From Adiantum capillus-veneris (Eukaryota > Streptophyta > Polypodiopsida > Polypodiales > Pteridaceae), in NCBI GenBank assembly GCA_014529385.2, contig CM043952.1, positions 54,330,119 to 54,394,118 on the forward strand: 64,000 nt of DNA. Reading direction: 5' to 3'. Positions 10,141 to 21,442 of the stretch are shown piece after piece. The position numbers were made by a program, and so were the translations under genes. The notes beneath the pieces are model-generated. The model made no database searches and was not told the origin of the DNA. It saw only the letters and a program-made list of their open reading frames with translations. Position 1 is the stretch's first letter, and each line of letters begins with the position of its first letter.

Positions 10141-12676
10141 CAAAGCCAACTTTATCTCACCAGAGTTAGCTATGAAGCTGGGCATCAGAGCTGAAGAGAT
10201 GGGGTACATAGCAGAGGCAGGGTTGGCATGTCCTGGCGACTCAGAGTGTGTTACTCCCATTATTGGAAAGCTACGTCTCCATATCCAGTCAAATGTGGAC
10301 ACAGAAGATTTCTACATCATGCCGTTGGAAGGATGTGATGCCTTGTTGGGGATCCCGTGGATGTTCCGAGTGCATGGAGTCTTGGATGCCTACAACAAAA
10401 AGATCACTGTAGAGCATAGGGGCAAAACTCACATCTTGGATGTAAAGCTTAAAGGAGAGTCAGTCCCTATTATATCTGCTTCTGCTATCACTTCTGTAAT
10501 AAAGAATCATATTTCTGTGTACTTGATTTTTGCACGTGATGTCTCAGATAGTGATCAGTCAAATTTATCTGTGTTAGATAAAGAAAGGTCAGCATTTTTG
10601 CAAAAGTTTAGTGACTGTTTTTCTGATTCATTACCGTCACAATTGCTGCCAGAGAGACCTGAGGACCATCGGATAGATTTGGTGCCAGGGTGTAGCCCAC
10701 CAAATAGACCTCCCTACAGGGTTAGCGCGGTGCAACAGAAAGAGATTATGGGCCAGGTTGAGGAGTTATTAGAGAAGGGGCTGATTCAGCCTAGTTCTTC
10801 ACCCTTTTGCCCCCCTGTGCTCCTAGTGCAGAAGAAGGATGGCTCATGGCGCATGCGTATTGACTACCGTGCGTTGAATAAGAATATCATCAAGAATAGG
10901 TTTCCTATTCCTAGAATTGATGATATTCTCTCGATCGTTAGAGGGTGCTGCAATTTTCAGCAGGATAGACCTTAAGAGTGGGTACCATCAGATTCGTATA
11001 AGGCCAGAGGATGTGCACAAGACTGCGTTTAGAACGACATTTGGTCTTTATGAGTTTCTAGTGATGCCGTTTGGGCTAACAAATGCTCCTGCCACGTCAA
11101 CAGAATGATGGACCGGATTTTCTGCTCGCATCAACAGTTTGTGGGGACGTTCTTTGATGACATGATAGTGTATTCGAAGAATGAAGAGCAGCATAGGCAT
11201 TACTTGACCATTGTGTTCGAAGAGCTGCACAGTCTCACAGGTTACTTGTCAATCCTAAGAAAAGTGAATTCTTCCTCGAAGAGATCCACTTTCTTGGCCA
11301 CATAGTCTCAAAGGATGGTGTCAGAATGGATCCCGCAAAGGTCGAAGCTATTAAGACATGGTCAGACTTGAAGACTGTGCGCGATGTCAAGAGCTTCTTG
11401 GGATTATGTTCCTACTATAGAAGGTTTATCAGAAATTTTGCAGAGGTAGCATCGCCTCTTCACGCATTGCAAAAGAAAGAGGTCACTTTCAGATGGACCC
11501 AAAAAGAGATTTCAGCTTTTACTCTCTTAAAGGAAAAGTTGACTTCAAATCCAGTAATTGTTTTGCCAGATCTCGGGAAGTCATTTGTGGTCCAGTGTGA
11601 CGCATGTGGCAGTAGCATCGGAGCAATGCTAATGCAAGACGGACAAGTAGTAGCTTATGTGTTTCATTCTGTTTGAGAGAGTTTTCATTTGTTTGAGTGA
11701 GATTGTCACGCACATTGCACTGAGCGGCACCCACACTATAGAGAGCACGACACATTATCCGCGCTACATCAGCAAGAAGGCCCATTTTATCCCTGTCAGG
11801 AAGGAGATAAAATCTGATCAGATGGCACGCTTGTTCATGTACAATTGTGTTTAAGTACCATGGTATGCCACAATCGATTATCAGTGATCGTGATCCTCGC
11901 ATGACTAGTTTGTTCTGGAGAGGATTGTTTGAGAACATGGGCACTACGCTCAAGTTCTCGTCTTCGTTTCATCCACAAACTGATGGACAGTCAGAAGAGG
12001 CTAATTCTACTGCCTTAGATCTACTAAAATGTTATGTGTCAGATAATAAGGGCAAGTGGGAACAGTATTTGCCTATGCTTGAGTACGCGTACAATAATAC
12101 GGTGCATTCGTCAACTGGCAAAGCACCTTTCGAGATTGTTGAAGGCGGCAAAAAGGTTCCTCCCATTTTGCATACAAAGGACAAGATCTTTGAGGTAGAT
12201 CGATATGTTGAGAATATGGATGAGATGTATAAGAAAATTAATGTTGCCTTGGAGAAGACTCAGGCAAAACAGAAAAAGGCTGCTGATCGTCACCATCCTG
12301 AATTGTTGTTATCACATAGTGATTGGGTTCTATTAAGGTTCGAAAAGGCAAGGTTAAAGAAGATGAAGGGCAAGGAACGGCTGTTTCCTAAGCTCAGCAT
12401 ACGTTACTATGGGCCTTTTCAAGTGCTTGACAAGATCAGCGATGTGGCTTACAGGCTGAAATTGCTTGATGCATGGAAGATTCATAATGCGTTTCACGTG
12501 AGTCTTCTAAGACCCTTTGTGGGTGATGTGCCAGAAGATATGCCAGATGAGGATCAGCCAGAAGTTGAGGAACTTGATGAGATCCTCGTACCTGAGCAAG
12601 TTTTGGCACATAAGGACATAAAAGTTAAAGGACAAGTTGCAAGACGCTATTTGGCGAAGTTTAAGAACTATCCGCC
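10112..12676 (+). pseudogene. Element 1 pol (protease, RT, partial integrase), broken
   Basis: Protease: [12 protein letters not shown] near 10127, [12 protein letters not shown] near 10330. RT: VLLVQKKDGSW (10818), IDYRALNKN, a frameshift at ~10930, [17 protein letters not shown] (11042), FFDDMIVYSK (11150). RNase H begins (VQCDACGSSIGA, 11590) but at about 11660 the sequence leaves the element. About 770 bp, from RNase H to the first part of the integrase core, are replaced by ~120 bp of unrelated filler, and element sequence resumes near 11780. Then come integrase SDRDPR (11887), HPQTDGQSEEAN (11970), the GPY/F region and the beginning of the chromodomain, cut at 12676 by element 2. Confidence 0.88.
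12672..12676 (+). repeat. Target-site duplication of element 2 (left), CCGCC
   Basis: CCGCC precedes the TGTC start of element 2 and recurs at 21098-21102 after its last base. Removing element 2 and one copy restores the element 1 pol reading (AACTAT-CCGCC-TATGGATG), identical to the intact sequence in element 2 near 19276. Confidence 0.95.
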
Positions 12677-14147
12677 TGTCACGAGGACGTGGCAGTTATT
12701 AACCATGTCACAGAGATGTGGCAACTGCTAACCTTGGTTGTTGGTTTCTTTCCAATGGGGTTTATTTTATTTGTTTGAGACCCTCTTTTTGAAGTAGCAA
12801 ACGGTCGGACATTGTATGGCCAATGTGAACGGTAGATTCACCCGCAGACGGGAAGTGGTCGGCACTGGAATTCGTATGGTAAGAGGATGTCTAGGCTCAG
12901 AGCAAGATCATATAGGTTCCCCCGTCGCACTTAGCAAGTTGGTGGATACTAGGAAGTGAACTCAATTAAGGCGTAAAGTCAAGGTGGGACAAAAAGTATC
13001 CGACAGTTGGGCCACATTGCATTTTTGGATGCGGTCCCAATGGGGATAGATGGTCAGAAGACCAGTGGGAGCCCAACGGAAGCATCTCCTAAAATTTAGA
13101 GAACTGCTATTTTGGGCCGTGAAAAGTGTTCGCGTCATTACCTCCGGTATGACTAGGGGAACACTTTATAACTCTGCCGCGAAGTCAACTGGGCAACCGG
13201 TCAGGATATTTTTAAGCGGCGAGCCCGAAACGGGCAAATGCTTGTAAATGCGCCAAGTGTGAACTTTTCGTGAACTTTCCTCTTGCAGAAAAATGGGCGC
13301 TGATTTTTATGCTGGGAGAGGCCTCATTTCAGCTTTTGTCACAGGTTAAGAGCTATGGAGTGCTTTCTTTCCCTCTCATGTACAGTGTGGTGCTAAGAGT
13401 GATGCCCTGCACACTACACACTGCTCTCTCTCTCCCCTACGTGCAGTTATGTGATGCCCCACAAGAGGGCTACTCATTTGACTGATGTACAGTTGTGTGG
13501 GTTCATGCTTTTGTGCTGAGGCAAGAGCCTCCTTGAGCAGGAACAGGGGTAGCTAACTGGTGCTCCAAAGCAGGCACTGGTGAGGGTCATAACCTCACCG
13601 TACAGGTGCAAAATCAGCGCTGTGTATGCGTTGTAAATTCACTGTTTTTCAGCCGTACGGACGCCATGACCATTGGGAATCGTGCCCCACTGGCAGAGGA
13701 CAGTTAGGGGACTGTTTGGGGCTGAAAACAGGGCAAAAACCAGTAAATACAGCGTGCTGAATTTACTGTTTTTGGACAGGAATCAGAGGGTATACGACAG
13801 TGCAAGCGAGTTCCAGCAGGGGAATTGGTTTCGCGCAAGTTTTGGGGCTGTTATGCTGCCGAAATTTGGCCAAATCAAATGGTATCTAGGTGGATACACG
13901 TGAAGGATTCCCAGGACCTCACCTTGTAATTTATCCTCCTAAAGAATAAAGAAATACCGAAAGGGGCGCCAATTTTGGGGCCTACAGGTTGTCGGCGTCT
14001 GCTCGGAGCATTCTAGCTTCCGAGCCGTGTGTGTGTTCAAGTGTTAAATCCCGTCGCAGGTTCTCTTTGCAAAGTGCTCTGTGTGTGTGTATAAAGTAAA
14101 GAATTTCGGGTGAAATCCAACGCCTACCGCCCTACGGGCCGGTTTCA
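12677..14147 (+). repeat. Element 2 5' LTR
   Basis: TGTCACGAGG...GGTTTCA, 1471 bp. A candidate polyadenylation signal AATAAA lies in the AAGAATAAAGAAATACC block at about 13943. TATAAAGTAAAG lies about 55 bp before the LTR end. The TG...CA ends are canonical. Confidence 0.95.
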
Positions 14148-14165
14148 TGGTTCCATTGCCGGGAC
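14148..14165 (+). other. Element 2 primer binding site (tRNA-Glu type)
   Basis: TGGTTCCATTGCCGGGAC begins at the base after the LTR. It matches the complement of the plant tRNA-Glu 3' end with one mismatch (A for G at the eighth base), as I know that tRNA. Most plant chromoviruses use initiator tRNA-Met, and element 3 in this window does so. Confidence 0.78.
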
Positions 14166-14245
14166 ATCAATCACTTTTTCCTCAAAGAGTGAGCCTGGAT
14201 TGTTCAGGATAAAGACACACAATGCAAGAACGCGGGGATTACACT

Positions 14246-17200
14246 ATGGCCGACAAGGGGAAGGGAATTATGGAAGAGGGTTCCTCTCCAAAGGACAGGT
14301 AGGAGATTCCTATGGTTTTTGAGATTGGCGAGAGCTCACGGCCACGTCAGTCTCTACCTCCTGTCAACGTGAATGTCCCTCCAGTAGTACAGGGCTTCAT
14401 GACAGGGCAACTTGAGGATGATGTGTTTAAGACTCAGTTAGTTGCCGCGGTGAATGTCTTTTCGCAGCTGGTGCAGAATCCGAGGTTTATGGAATTCTTG
14501 CAAGCGCCACCAGTGCAACAGCAAAATAGGCAACCTACGCCGCGTACGAAGCTTGTTGAAGCTCAAGCCCAGGTACTTCATGAGGCGCAGGAGGAAAGGG
14601 AACACTCGCATGTTGCGGAGTCGAGGGCTCCAAAGCAGGTTCCTCCCGTGCTTGAACAGGTGGCTAGAATGCCTATTCCACAGGTTATGCCAGTTCAGCC
14701 CGCCACCTTTCAGAGCCAGCATGCTGCCTTGAATGGACAGGGAGCTGGATACCAGGCTATGCACTCAGTTTTTCCACCACCCACGGTACATCCTGGGTAT
14801 TTCGGGGGTGGATCAGTGTTCCAAAGTATGGCTGGTTATGCGTCTGGAAGTCAGCCGTACATGCCAGGAACAGTGTTCGGGGGTATGCAAGGCATCATGC
14901 CAAACCCCATGTATGATACTATCGGCATGCAGCAAGGTTTCCACGGCAACCAAGGCCAGTTTGGGGTGCCACAGGCTCATTTTGGCATGGCTGGTTTTTC
15001 TGGACAGCAGCCAGATATCGCACCTCTTACGCAAAATGTGAATGGCCAAGGCGTGCCGATCATGCCTAGTACAGTGCCCATGTTGTAGACCATTCTGTAT
15101 GACAACTTGGGGGCACTAGAGAAGCCGAAGGCTTACAAAGAAGGTGGTGCAGCAGTAAAGTTCAGTACCTTCAGTGGTTTCGAGGACAAGACAAAGGCAC
15201 TCACTTTCCTCCAGCAGTTTGATACAGCTTATGCGGGAGGGAATTTTACAGAGGCCTCGAAGGTCAGGAAAGCTGCCACTTTCTTAAAGGACAATGCGCT
15301 TACATGGTGGACGACATTGTTAATGCAAGGACAGGCACCCGCCACTTGGGTTTACTTCAAGCAAATGTTTGCATCTGCTTGGCTATCAAATGAATTTGAA
15401 GCCGATGTCCTGACAGATTGGCACCAGCTTACTTCAGCTTCGTGCAAGAGCTTGCTGGAGTACAATAGGAGGTTTTGTAAAGCATTACTCTCAGTGACCT
15501 CCTACAGATTTGTGCCATTGACAGAGCAGATAGAGAAGTATTGTTGTGGGCTGCCTAAAGGGCTTCGTGACTACTGTACAAAGAACAGAGTGGCTACCCT
15601 TACTCAGCTTATGGAAGTTGCGAACACTGGTCTTGCCCTGTTGAAAGGAGAGGACAGTGGATTTCCGAGCAGTGATAAAGGAGGGCAGCAAAAGAAAAAT
15701 TCAGCGAAGAAGCCCTTTGTGAAAACGGCTCCTGATGCGTCACAGGGGTCAGAACAGGCCACCAAAGATAAGGATTCAGCTGGGACTTCTGGAGCGCAGG
15801 CAAAGAAACAGAAAAGGAAGCCTTTTGTGCGCAAGTCGCTCGAGGAAAAGAAGGTCCTAATGGCTGAAAACAAATGCTTTATATGCGAGCAGCCTGGTCA
15901 TATTTCTATAAATTGTCCACAAAGGAAAAGGCCAGCTGACTCAGAGGATAAAGAAGACCAGAAAGGCAAGAAGCCAAAACCCACGGTAGGTTTAGTGCCA
16001 GACATGGTGGGTGACAGGCCCAGCACAGATGCCAGTGAGTTATGCAGGGCATGGGGTAAAGTTAGAGATCAGACGGCACTCATCTTCTTTGATCCAGGTG
16101 CCAAAGCCAACTTTATCTCAGCAGAGTTAGCTATGAAGCTCGGCATCAAAGCTGAAGAGATGGGGTACACAGCAGAGGCAGGGTTGGCATGTCCTGGCCA
16201 CTCAGAGTGTGTTACTCCCATCATTGGAAAACTGCGTCTGCATATTCAGTCGTATGTGGACACTGAAGAGTTTTACATCATGTCGCTGGAAGGTTGTGAC
16301 GCCTTGTTGGGGATCCCGTGGATGTTCCGAGTGCATGGAGTCTTAGATGCCTACAACAAAAAGATCACTGTACAGCATAGGGGCAAAACTCACATCTTGG
16401 ATGTAAAGCTTAAAGGAGAGTCAGTCCCTATTGTATCTGCTTCTGCTATCCCTTCTGTAATAAAGAATCATCTTTCTGTGTACTTGATTTTTGCACGTGA
16501 TGTCTCAGATAAGGATCAGTCAAATTTATCTGTGTTAGATAAAGAAAGGTCAACATTTTTGCAAAAGTTTAATGACTGTTTTTCCGATTCATTACCGTCG
16601 CAATTGCCGCCAGAGAGACCTGAGGACCATCGGATAGATTTGGTGCCAGGGTGTAGCCCACCAAATAGACCTCCCTACAGGGTTAGTGCAGCGCAGCAGA
16701 AAGAGATTATGGGCCAGGTTGAGGAGTTATTAGAGAAGGGGCTGATTCAGCCTAGTTCTTCACCCTTTTGCTCCCCAGTGCTCCTAGTGCAGAAGATGGA
16801 TGGCTCATGGCGCATGTGTATTGATTACCGTGCGTTGAATAAGAATACCATCAAGAATAGGTTTCCTATTCCTCGCATTGATGATATTCTCGATCGTTTA
16901 GAGGGTGCTGCAATTTTCAGCAGGATAGACCTGAAGAGTGGGTACCATTAGATTCGTATAAGCCCAGAGGGTGTGCACAAGACTGCGTTTAGAACTAGAT
17001 TTGGTCTTTATGAGTTTCTAGTGATGCCGTTTGGGCTAACAAATGCTCCTGCCACGTTCAACAGAATGATGGACCGGATTTTCCGCTCGCATCAACAGTT
17101 TGTTGGAACATTCTTCGATGACATGATTGTGTATTCGAAGAATGAAGAGGAGCATAGGCGTCACTTGACCATTGTGTTCGAAGAGCTGCACAGTCACAGG

Positions 17201-19456
17201 TTACTTGTCAATCCTAAGAAAAGTGAATTCTTCCTTGAAGAGATCCACTTTCTGGGCCATATAGTCTCAAAGGATGGTGTTAGAATGGATCCCGCAAAGG
17301 TCGAAGCTATCAAGACATGGCCAGACTTGAAGACTGTGCACGATGTCAGAAGCTTCTTGGGATTGTGTTCCTACTATAGAAGGTTTATCAGAAATTTTGC
17401 AGAGATAGCATCGCCTCTTCACGCATTGCAAAAGAAAGAGGTCACTTTCAGATGGACCCAAAAAGAGATTTCAGCTTTTAGTCTCTTAAAGGAAAAGTTG
17501 ACTTCAGATCCAGTTATTGTTTTGCCAGATCTCAGGAAGTCATTTGTGGTCCAGTGTGACGCGTGTGGCAGTAGCATCGGAGCAGTGCTAATGCAAGATG
17601 GACGGGTAGTAGCCTATGAAAGCCGAATTTTGCAAGGGCCAGAGAGGACTATGCAAGTCTATGAGAAAGAGCTCTTGGCCGTTATTCATGCGCTTTCTAG
17701 CTGGAAGCACTACCTCTTAGGTGCTGATTTTGTTGTCCAAACAAATCATCAGACCTTGCGATACTTCTTGACACAGTCAAAGTTATCCGAAAAGCATATG
17801 CGATGGGCAAACATTCTTTCCATGTTCCACTTCCAGATTATGCATGTGGAAGGCAAGAAGAATGTTGTGGCTGATGCGTTATCAAGAAAGCCACAAATTT
17901 CAGCTGTGTCAATTCCTTATCATCATGAGTTAGATGACATGAAGGAACAGTACACTCTTGATGAAGATTTTGCAAGGATCTTTGAACAGTTACAAGAGGG
18001 GCAACATCATGAGCACTACCTCCTCAGAGATGGTTTTATGATGATGCATGGCAGACTTTGTGTCACTAGGCCACTGCGACATAAGGTCATGGAAGAGAGT
18101 CATGTCCCACCGTATGCAGGGCATCGTGGCATTGATGCAACAGTTAAAGCGGTAGAGACGTTCTTCTATTGGCCTACCTTGAGGAGAGATGTGGATGCCT
18201 TTGTGCGAGCATGCATAGTTTGCCAAAAGGTCAACTTTGACAGGCAAAAGGCACCAGGGTTGTTACAACCACTGCCGATTCCGCATAAACCATGGGAAAG
18301 CATTGCTATGGACTTTATCTTTCATCTTCCAAGAACGCCAACAGGGAATGATGGTATATGGACCATTATCTGCAGGTTCAGCAAGCAAGCCCATTTTATC
18401 CCTGTCAGGAAGAAGATAAAATCTGATCAGATGGCACGCTTGTTAATGTACAATGTGTTTAAGTACCATGGTATGCCACAATCGATTATCAGTGATCGTG
18501 ATCCTCGCATGACCAGTTTGTTCTGGAGAGGATTGTTTGAGAACATGGGTACTACGCTCAAGTTCTCGTCTTCGTTTCATCCACAAACTGATGGACAGTC
18601 AGAAGAGGCCAATTCTACTGTCTTAGATCTGCTGAAATGCTATGTGTCAGATAATAAGGGCAAGTGGGAACAGTATTTGCCTATGCTTGAGTATGCGTAC
18701 AATAATACAGTGCATTTGTCTACTGGCAAAGCACCTTTTGAAATTGTTGAAGGCGGCAAAAAGGTTCCTCCCATTTTGCATACAAAGGACAAGATCTTTG
18801 AGGCAGATCGATATGTTGAGAACATGGATGAGATGTATAAGAAGATTAAAGTTGCCTTGGAGAAGACTCAGGCAAAACAGAAAAAGGCTGCTGATCGTCA
18901 CCGTCGTGAATTGTTGTTATCACCTGGTGATTGGGTTCTGCTAAGGTTCGAAAAGGCTAGGTTAAAGAAGATGAAGGGCAAGGAACGGCTGTTTCCTAAG
19001 CTCAACATGCGTTACTATGGGCCTTTTCAAGTGCTTGACAAGATCAGCGATGTGGCTTACAGGCTGAAATTGCCTGATGCATGGAAGATTCATAATGCGT
19101 TTCACGTGAGTCTTCTAAGACCCTTCGTGGGTGATGTGCCAGAAGATATGCCAGTTGAGGATCAGCCAAAAGTTGAGGAACTTGATGAGATCCTGGTACC
19201 TGAGCAAGTTTTGGCACATAAGGATAGAAAAGTTAAAGGACAAGTTGCAAGACGTTATTTGGTGAAGTTCAAGAACTATCCGCCTATGGATGCAAAGTGG
19301 ATGGAAGAGCATGAACTCTCAGAGTCACCAAATGTATTGCAGCTTTACCTTGAAGCCTTTGGGTTACAGCCTACTTATGCCCCAACCCAACGTGTGCAAA
19401 GGTTGGGTAATGATAGAGCTAGTACATCAAATGTACATATGAATTCAGTGCCATAG
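14246..19456 (+). pseudogene. Element 2 gag-pol polyprotein, three in-frame stops
   Basis: One reading frame of 1736 codons from ATG 14246 to TAG 19454-19456, interrupted only by TAG at 14300-14302, 15086-15088 and 16949-16951. Each stop is CAG in element 1 or the family context. Codon positions: gag core ~300-470; CCHC knuckle [14 protein letters not shown] 544-557; protease DPGA at 616; RT with RIDLKSGYH before the last stop and FFDD at 956-959; RNase H with Asp 1105, but TNHQ (Asn 1167) where TDH is usual; integrase zinc finger from ~1285, catalytic Asp 1356, Asp 1417 and Glu 1453 (DD35E); GPY/F at ~1590; C-terminal chromodomain ~1651-1705. gag and pol are fused in frame. It would encode all replication proteins, but the stops and the Asn make it inactive in cis. 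Confidence 0.95.
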
Positions 19457-19614
19457 ATGGAAATGGCAAAAGTATGAAGGCCTCATTAAGTCATTTGTAT
19501 TTATGTATGTTACGACCTTTTTTGCGGATACATGCGATGATAAAAGAGTGTTAATAGCACAAGATCATCAGTGGCGTATATTTATGGTATGCAATCGAGG
19601 ACGTTTGCCATTTC

Positions 19615-19624
19615 AAGAGGGGGG
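19615..19624 (+). other. Element 2 polypurine tract
   Basis: AAGAGGGGGG followed by TA and the 3' LTR. It primes plus-strand DNA synthesis. The same TTTCAAGAGG-type tract precedes the 3' LTRs of elements 1 and 3. Confidence 0.88.
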
Positions 19625-19626
19625 TA

Positions 19627-21097
19627 TGTCACGAGGACGTGGCAGTTATTAACCATGTCACAGAGATGTGGCAATTGCTAACCTTGGTTGTTGGTTTCTT
19701 TCCAATGGGGTTTATTTTATTTGTTTGAGACCCTCTTTTTGAAGTAGCAAACGGTCGGACATTGTATGGCCAATGTGAACGGTAGATTCACCCGCAGACG
19801 GGAAGTGGTCGGCACTGGAATTCGTATGGTAAGAGGATGTCTAGGCTCAGAGCAAGATCATATAGGTTCCCCCGTCGCACTTAGCAAGTTGGTGGATACT
19901 AGGAAGTGAACTCAATTAAGGCGTAAAGTCAAGGTGGGACAAAAAGTATCCGACAGTTGGGCCACATTGCATTTTTGGATGCGGTCCCAATGAGGATAGA
20001 TGGTCAGAAGACTAGTGGGAGCCCAACGGAAGCATCTCCTAGAATTTAGGGAACTGCTATTTTGGGCTGTGAAATGTGTTCGCGTCATTACCTCCGGTAT
20101 GACTAGGGGAACACTTTATAACTCTGCCGCGAAGTCAACTGAGCAACCGGTCAGGATATTTTTAAGTGGCGAGCCCGAAACGGGCAAATGCTTGTAAATG
20201 CCCCAAGTGTCAACTTTTCGTGAACTTTCCTCTTGCAGAAAAATGGGCGCTGATTTTTATGCTGGGAGAGGCCTCATTTCAGCTTTTGTCACAGGTTAAG
20301 AGCTATGGAGTGCTTTCTTTCCCTCTCATGTACAGTGTGGTGCTAGGAGTGATGCCCTGCACACTACACACTGCTCTCTCTCTCCCCTACGTGCAGTTAT
20401 GTGATGCCCCACAAGATGGCTACTCATTTGATTGATGTACAGTTGTGTGGGTTCATGCTTTTGTGCTGAGGCAAGAGCTTCCTTGAGCAGGAACAGGGGT
20501 AGCTAACTGCTGCTCCAAAGCAGGCACTGGTGAGGGTCATAACCTCACCGTACAGGTGCAAAATCAGCGCTGTGTATGGGCTGTAAATTCACTGTTTTTT
20601 AGCCGTACGGACGCCAGGACCATTGGGAATCGTGCCCCACTGGCAGAGGACAGTTAGGGGATTGTTTGGGGCTGAAAACAGGGCAAAAACCAGTAAATAC
20701 AGCGTGCTGAATTTACTGTTTTTGGACAGGAATCAGAGGGTATACGACAGTGCAAGCGAGTTCCAGCAGGGGAATTGGTTTCGCGCAAGTTTTGGGGCTG
20801 ATATGCTGCCGAAATTTGGCCAAATCAAATGGTATCTAGGTGGATACACGTGAAGGATTCCCAGGACCTCACCTTGTAATTTATCCTCCTAAAGAATAAA
20901 GAAATACCGAAAGGGGCGCCAATTTTGGGGCCTACAGGTTGTCGGCGTCTGCTCGAAGCATTCTAGCTTCCGAGCCGTGTGTGTGTTCAAGTGTTAAATC
21001 CCGTCGCAGGTTCTCTTTGCAAAGTGCTCAGTGTGTGTGTATAAAGTAAAGAATTTCGGGTGAAAGACAACGCCTACCGCCCTACGGGCCGGTTTCA
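19627..21097 (+). repeat. Element 2 3' LTR
   Basis: Same length and ends as the 5' LTR, with about 26 substitutions and no indels that I could see. The right TSD copy CCGCC lies at 21098-21102. Confidence 0.95.
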
Positions 21098-21440
21098 CCG
21101 CCTATGGATGCAAAGTGGATGGAAGAGCATGAACTATCAAAGTCACCAAATGTATTGCAGCTTTACCTTGAAGCCTTTGGGTTATAACCTATCTATGCCC
21201 CAACCCAACGTGTGCAAAGGAGGGGTAATGATGGAGCTAGTACATCAAATGTACATATGAATTCAGTGTAATAGATGGAAATGACAAAAGTATGAAGGTC
21301 TCATTAAGTTATTTGTATCTATGTGTTACGACCTCTCTTACGGATACATGCCATGATAAAAGAGTGTTAATTGCACAAGATCATCAGTGGCGTGTAATTA
21401 TGGTATGCAATTGAGGACGTTTGCGATTTCAAGAGGGGGG
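21098..21440 (+). pseudogene. Element 1 pol end (chromodomain) and polypurine tract
   Basis: This continues element 1 after the nested element. It reads MDAKWMEEHEL, then LYLEAFGL, and then TAA where element 2 has CAG. The protein end is followed by a 3' untranslated stretch matching 19457-19614 of element 2, and by the polypurine tract AAGAGGGGGG at 21431-21440. Confidence 0.9.
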
Positions 21441-21442
21441 TA

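Larger units (their letters stand above)
12677..21097 (+). mobile_element. Element 2: younger, nearly complete Ty3/gypsy chromovirus
   Basis: 8421 bp. LTRs at 12677-14147 and 19627-21097 are both exactly 1471 bp and differ at about 26 positions by my count (~1.8%), so it is the youngest LTR element in the window. Primer site 14148, gag-pol 14246-19456 in a single frame with only three stops, polypurine tract 19615-19624. It sits inside the chromodomain coding region of element 1. Order protease-RT-RNase H-integrase-chromodomain identifies a Ty3/gypsy chromovirus. Confidence 0.96.

Noticed and set aside
14438..15049. Several 80-110-codon frames in other frames inside gag
   Set aside because: Alternative frames of gag; the same shadows recur in element 1, as expected from nucleotide similarity.
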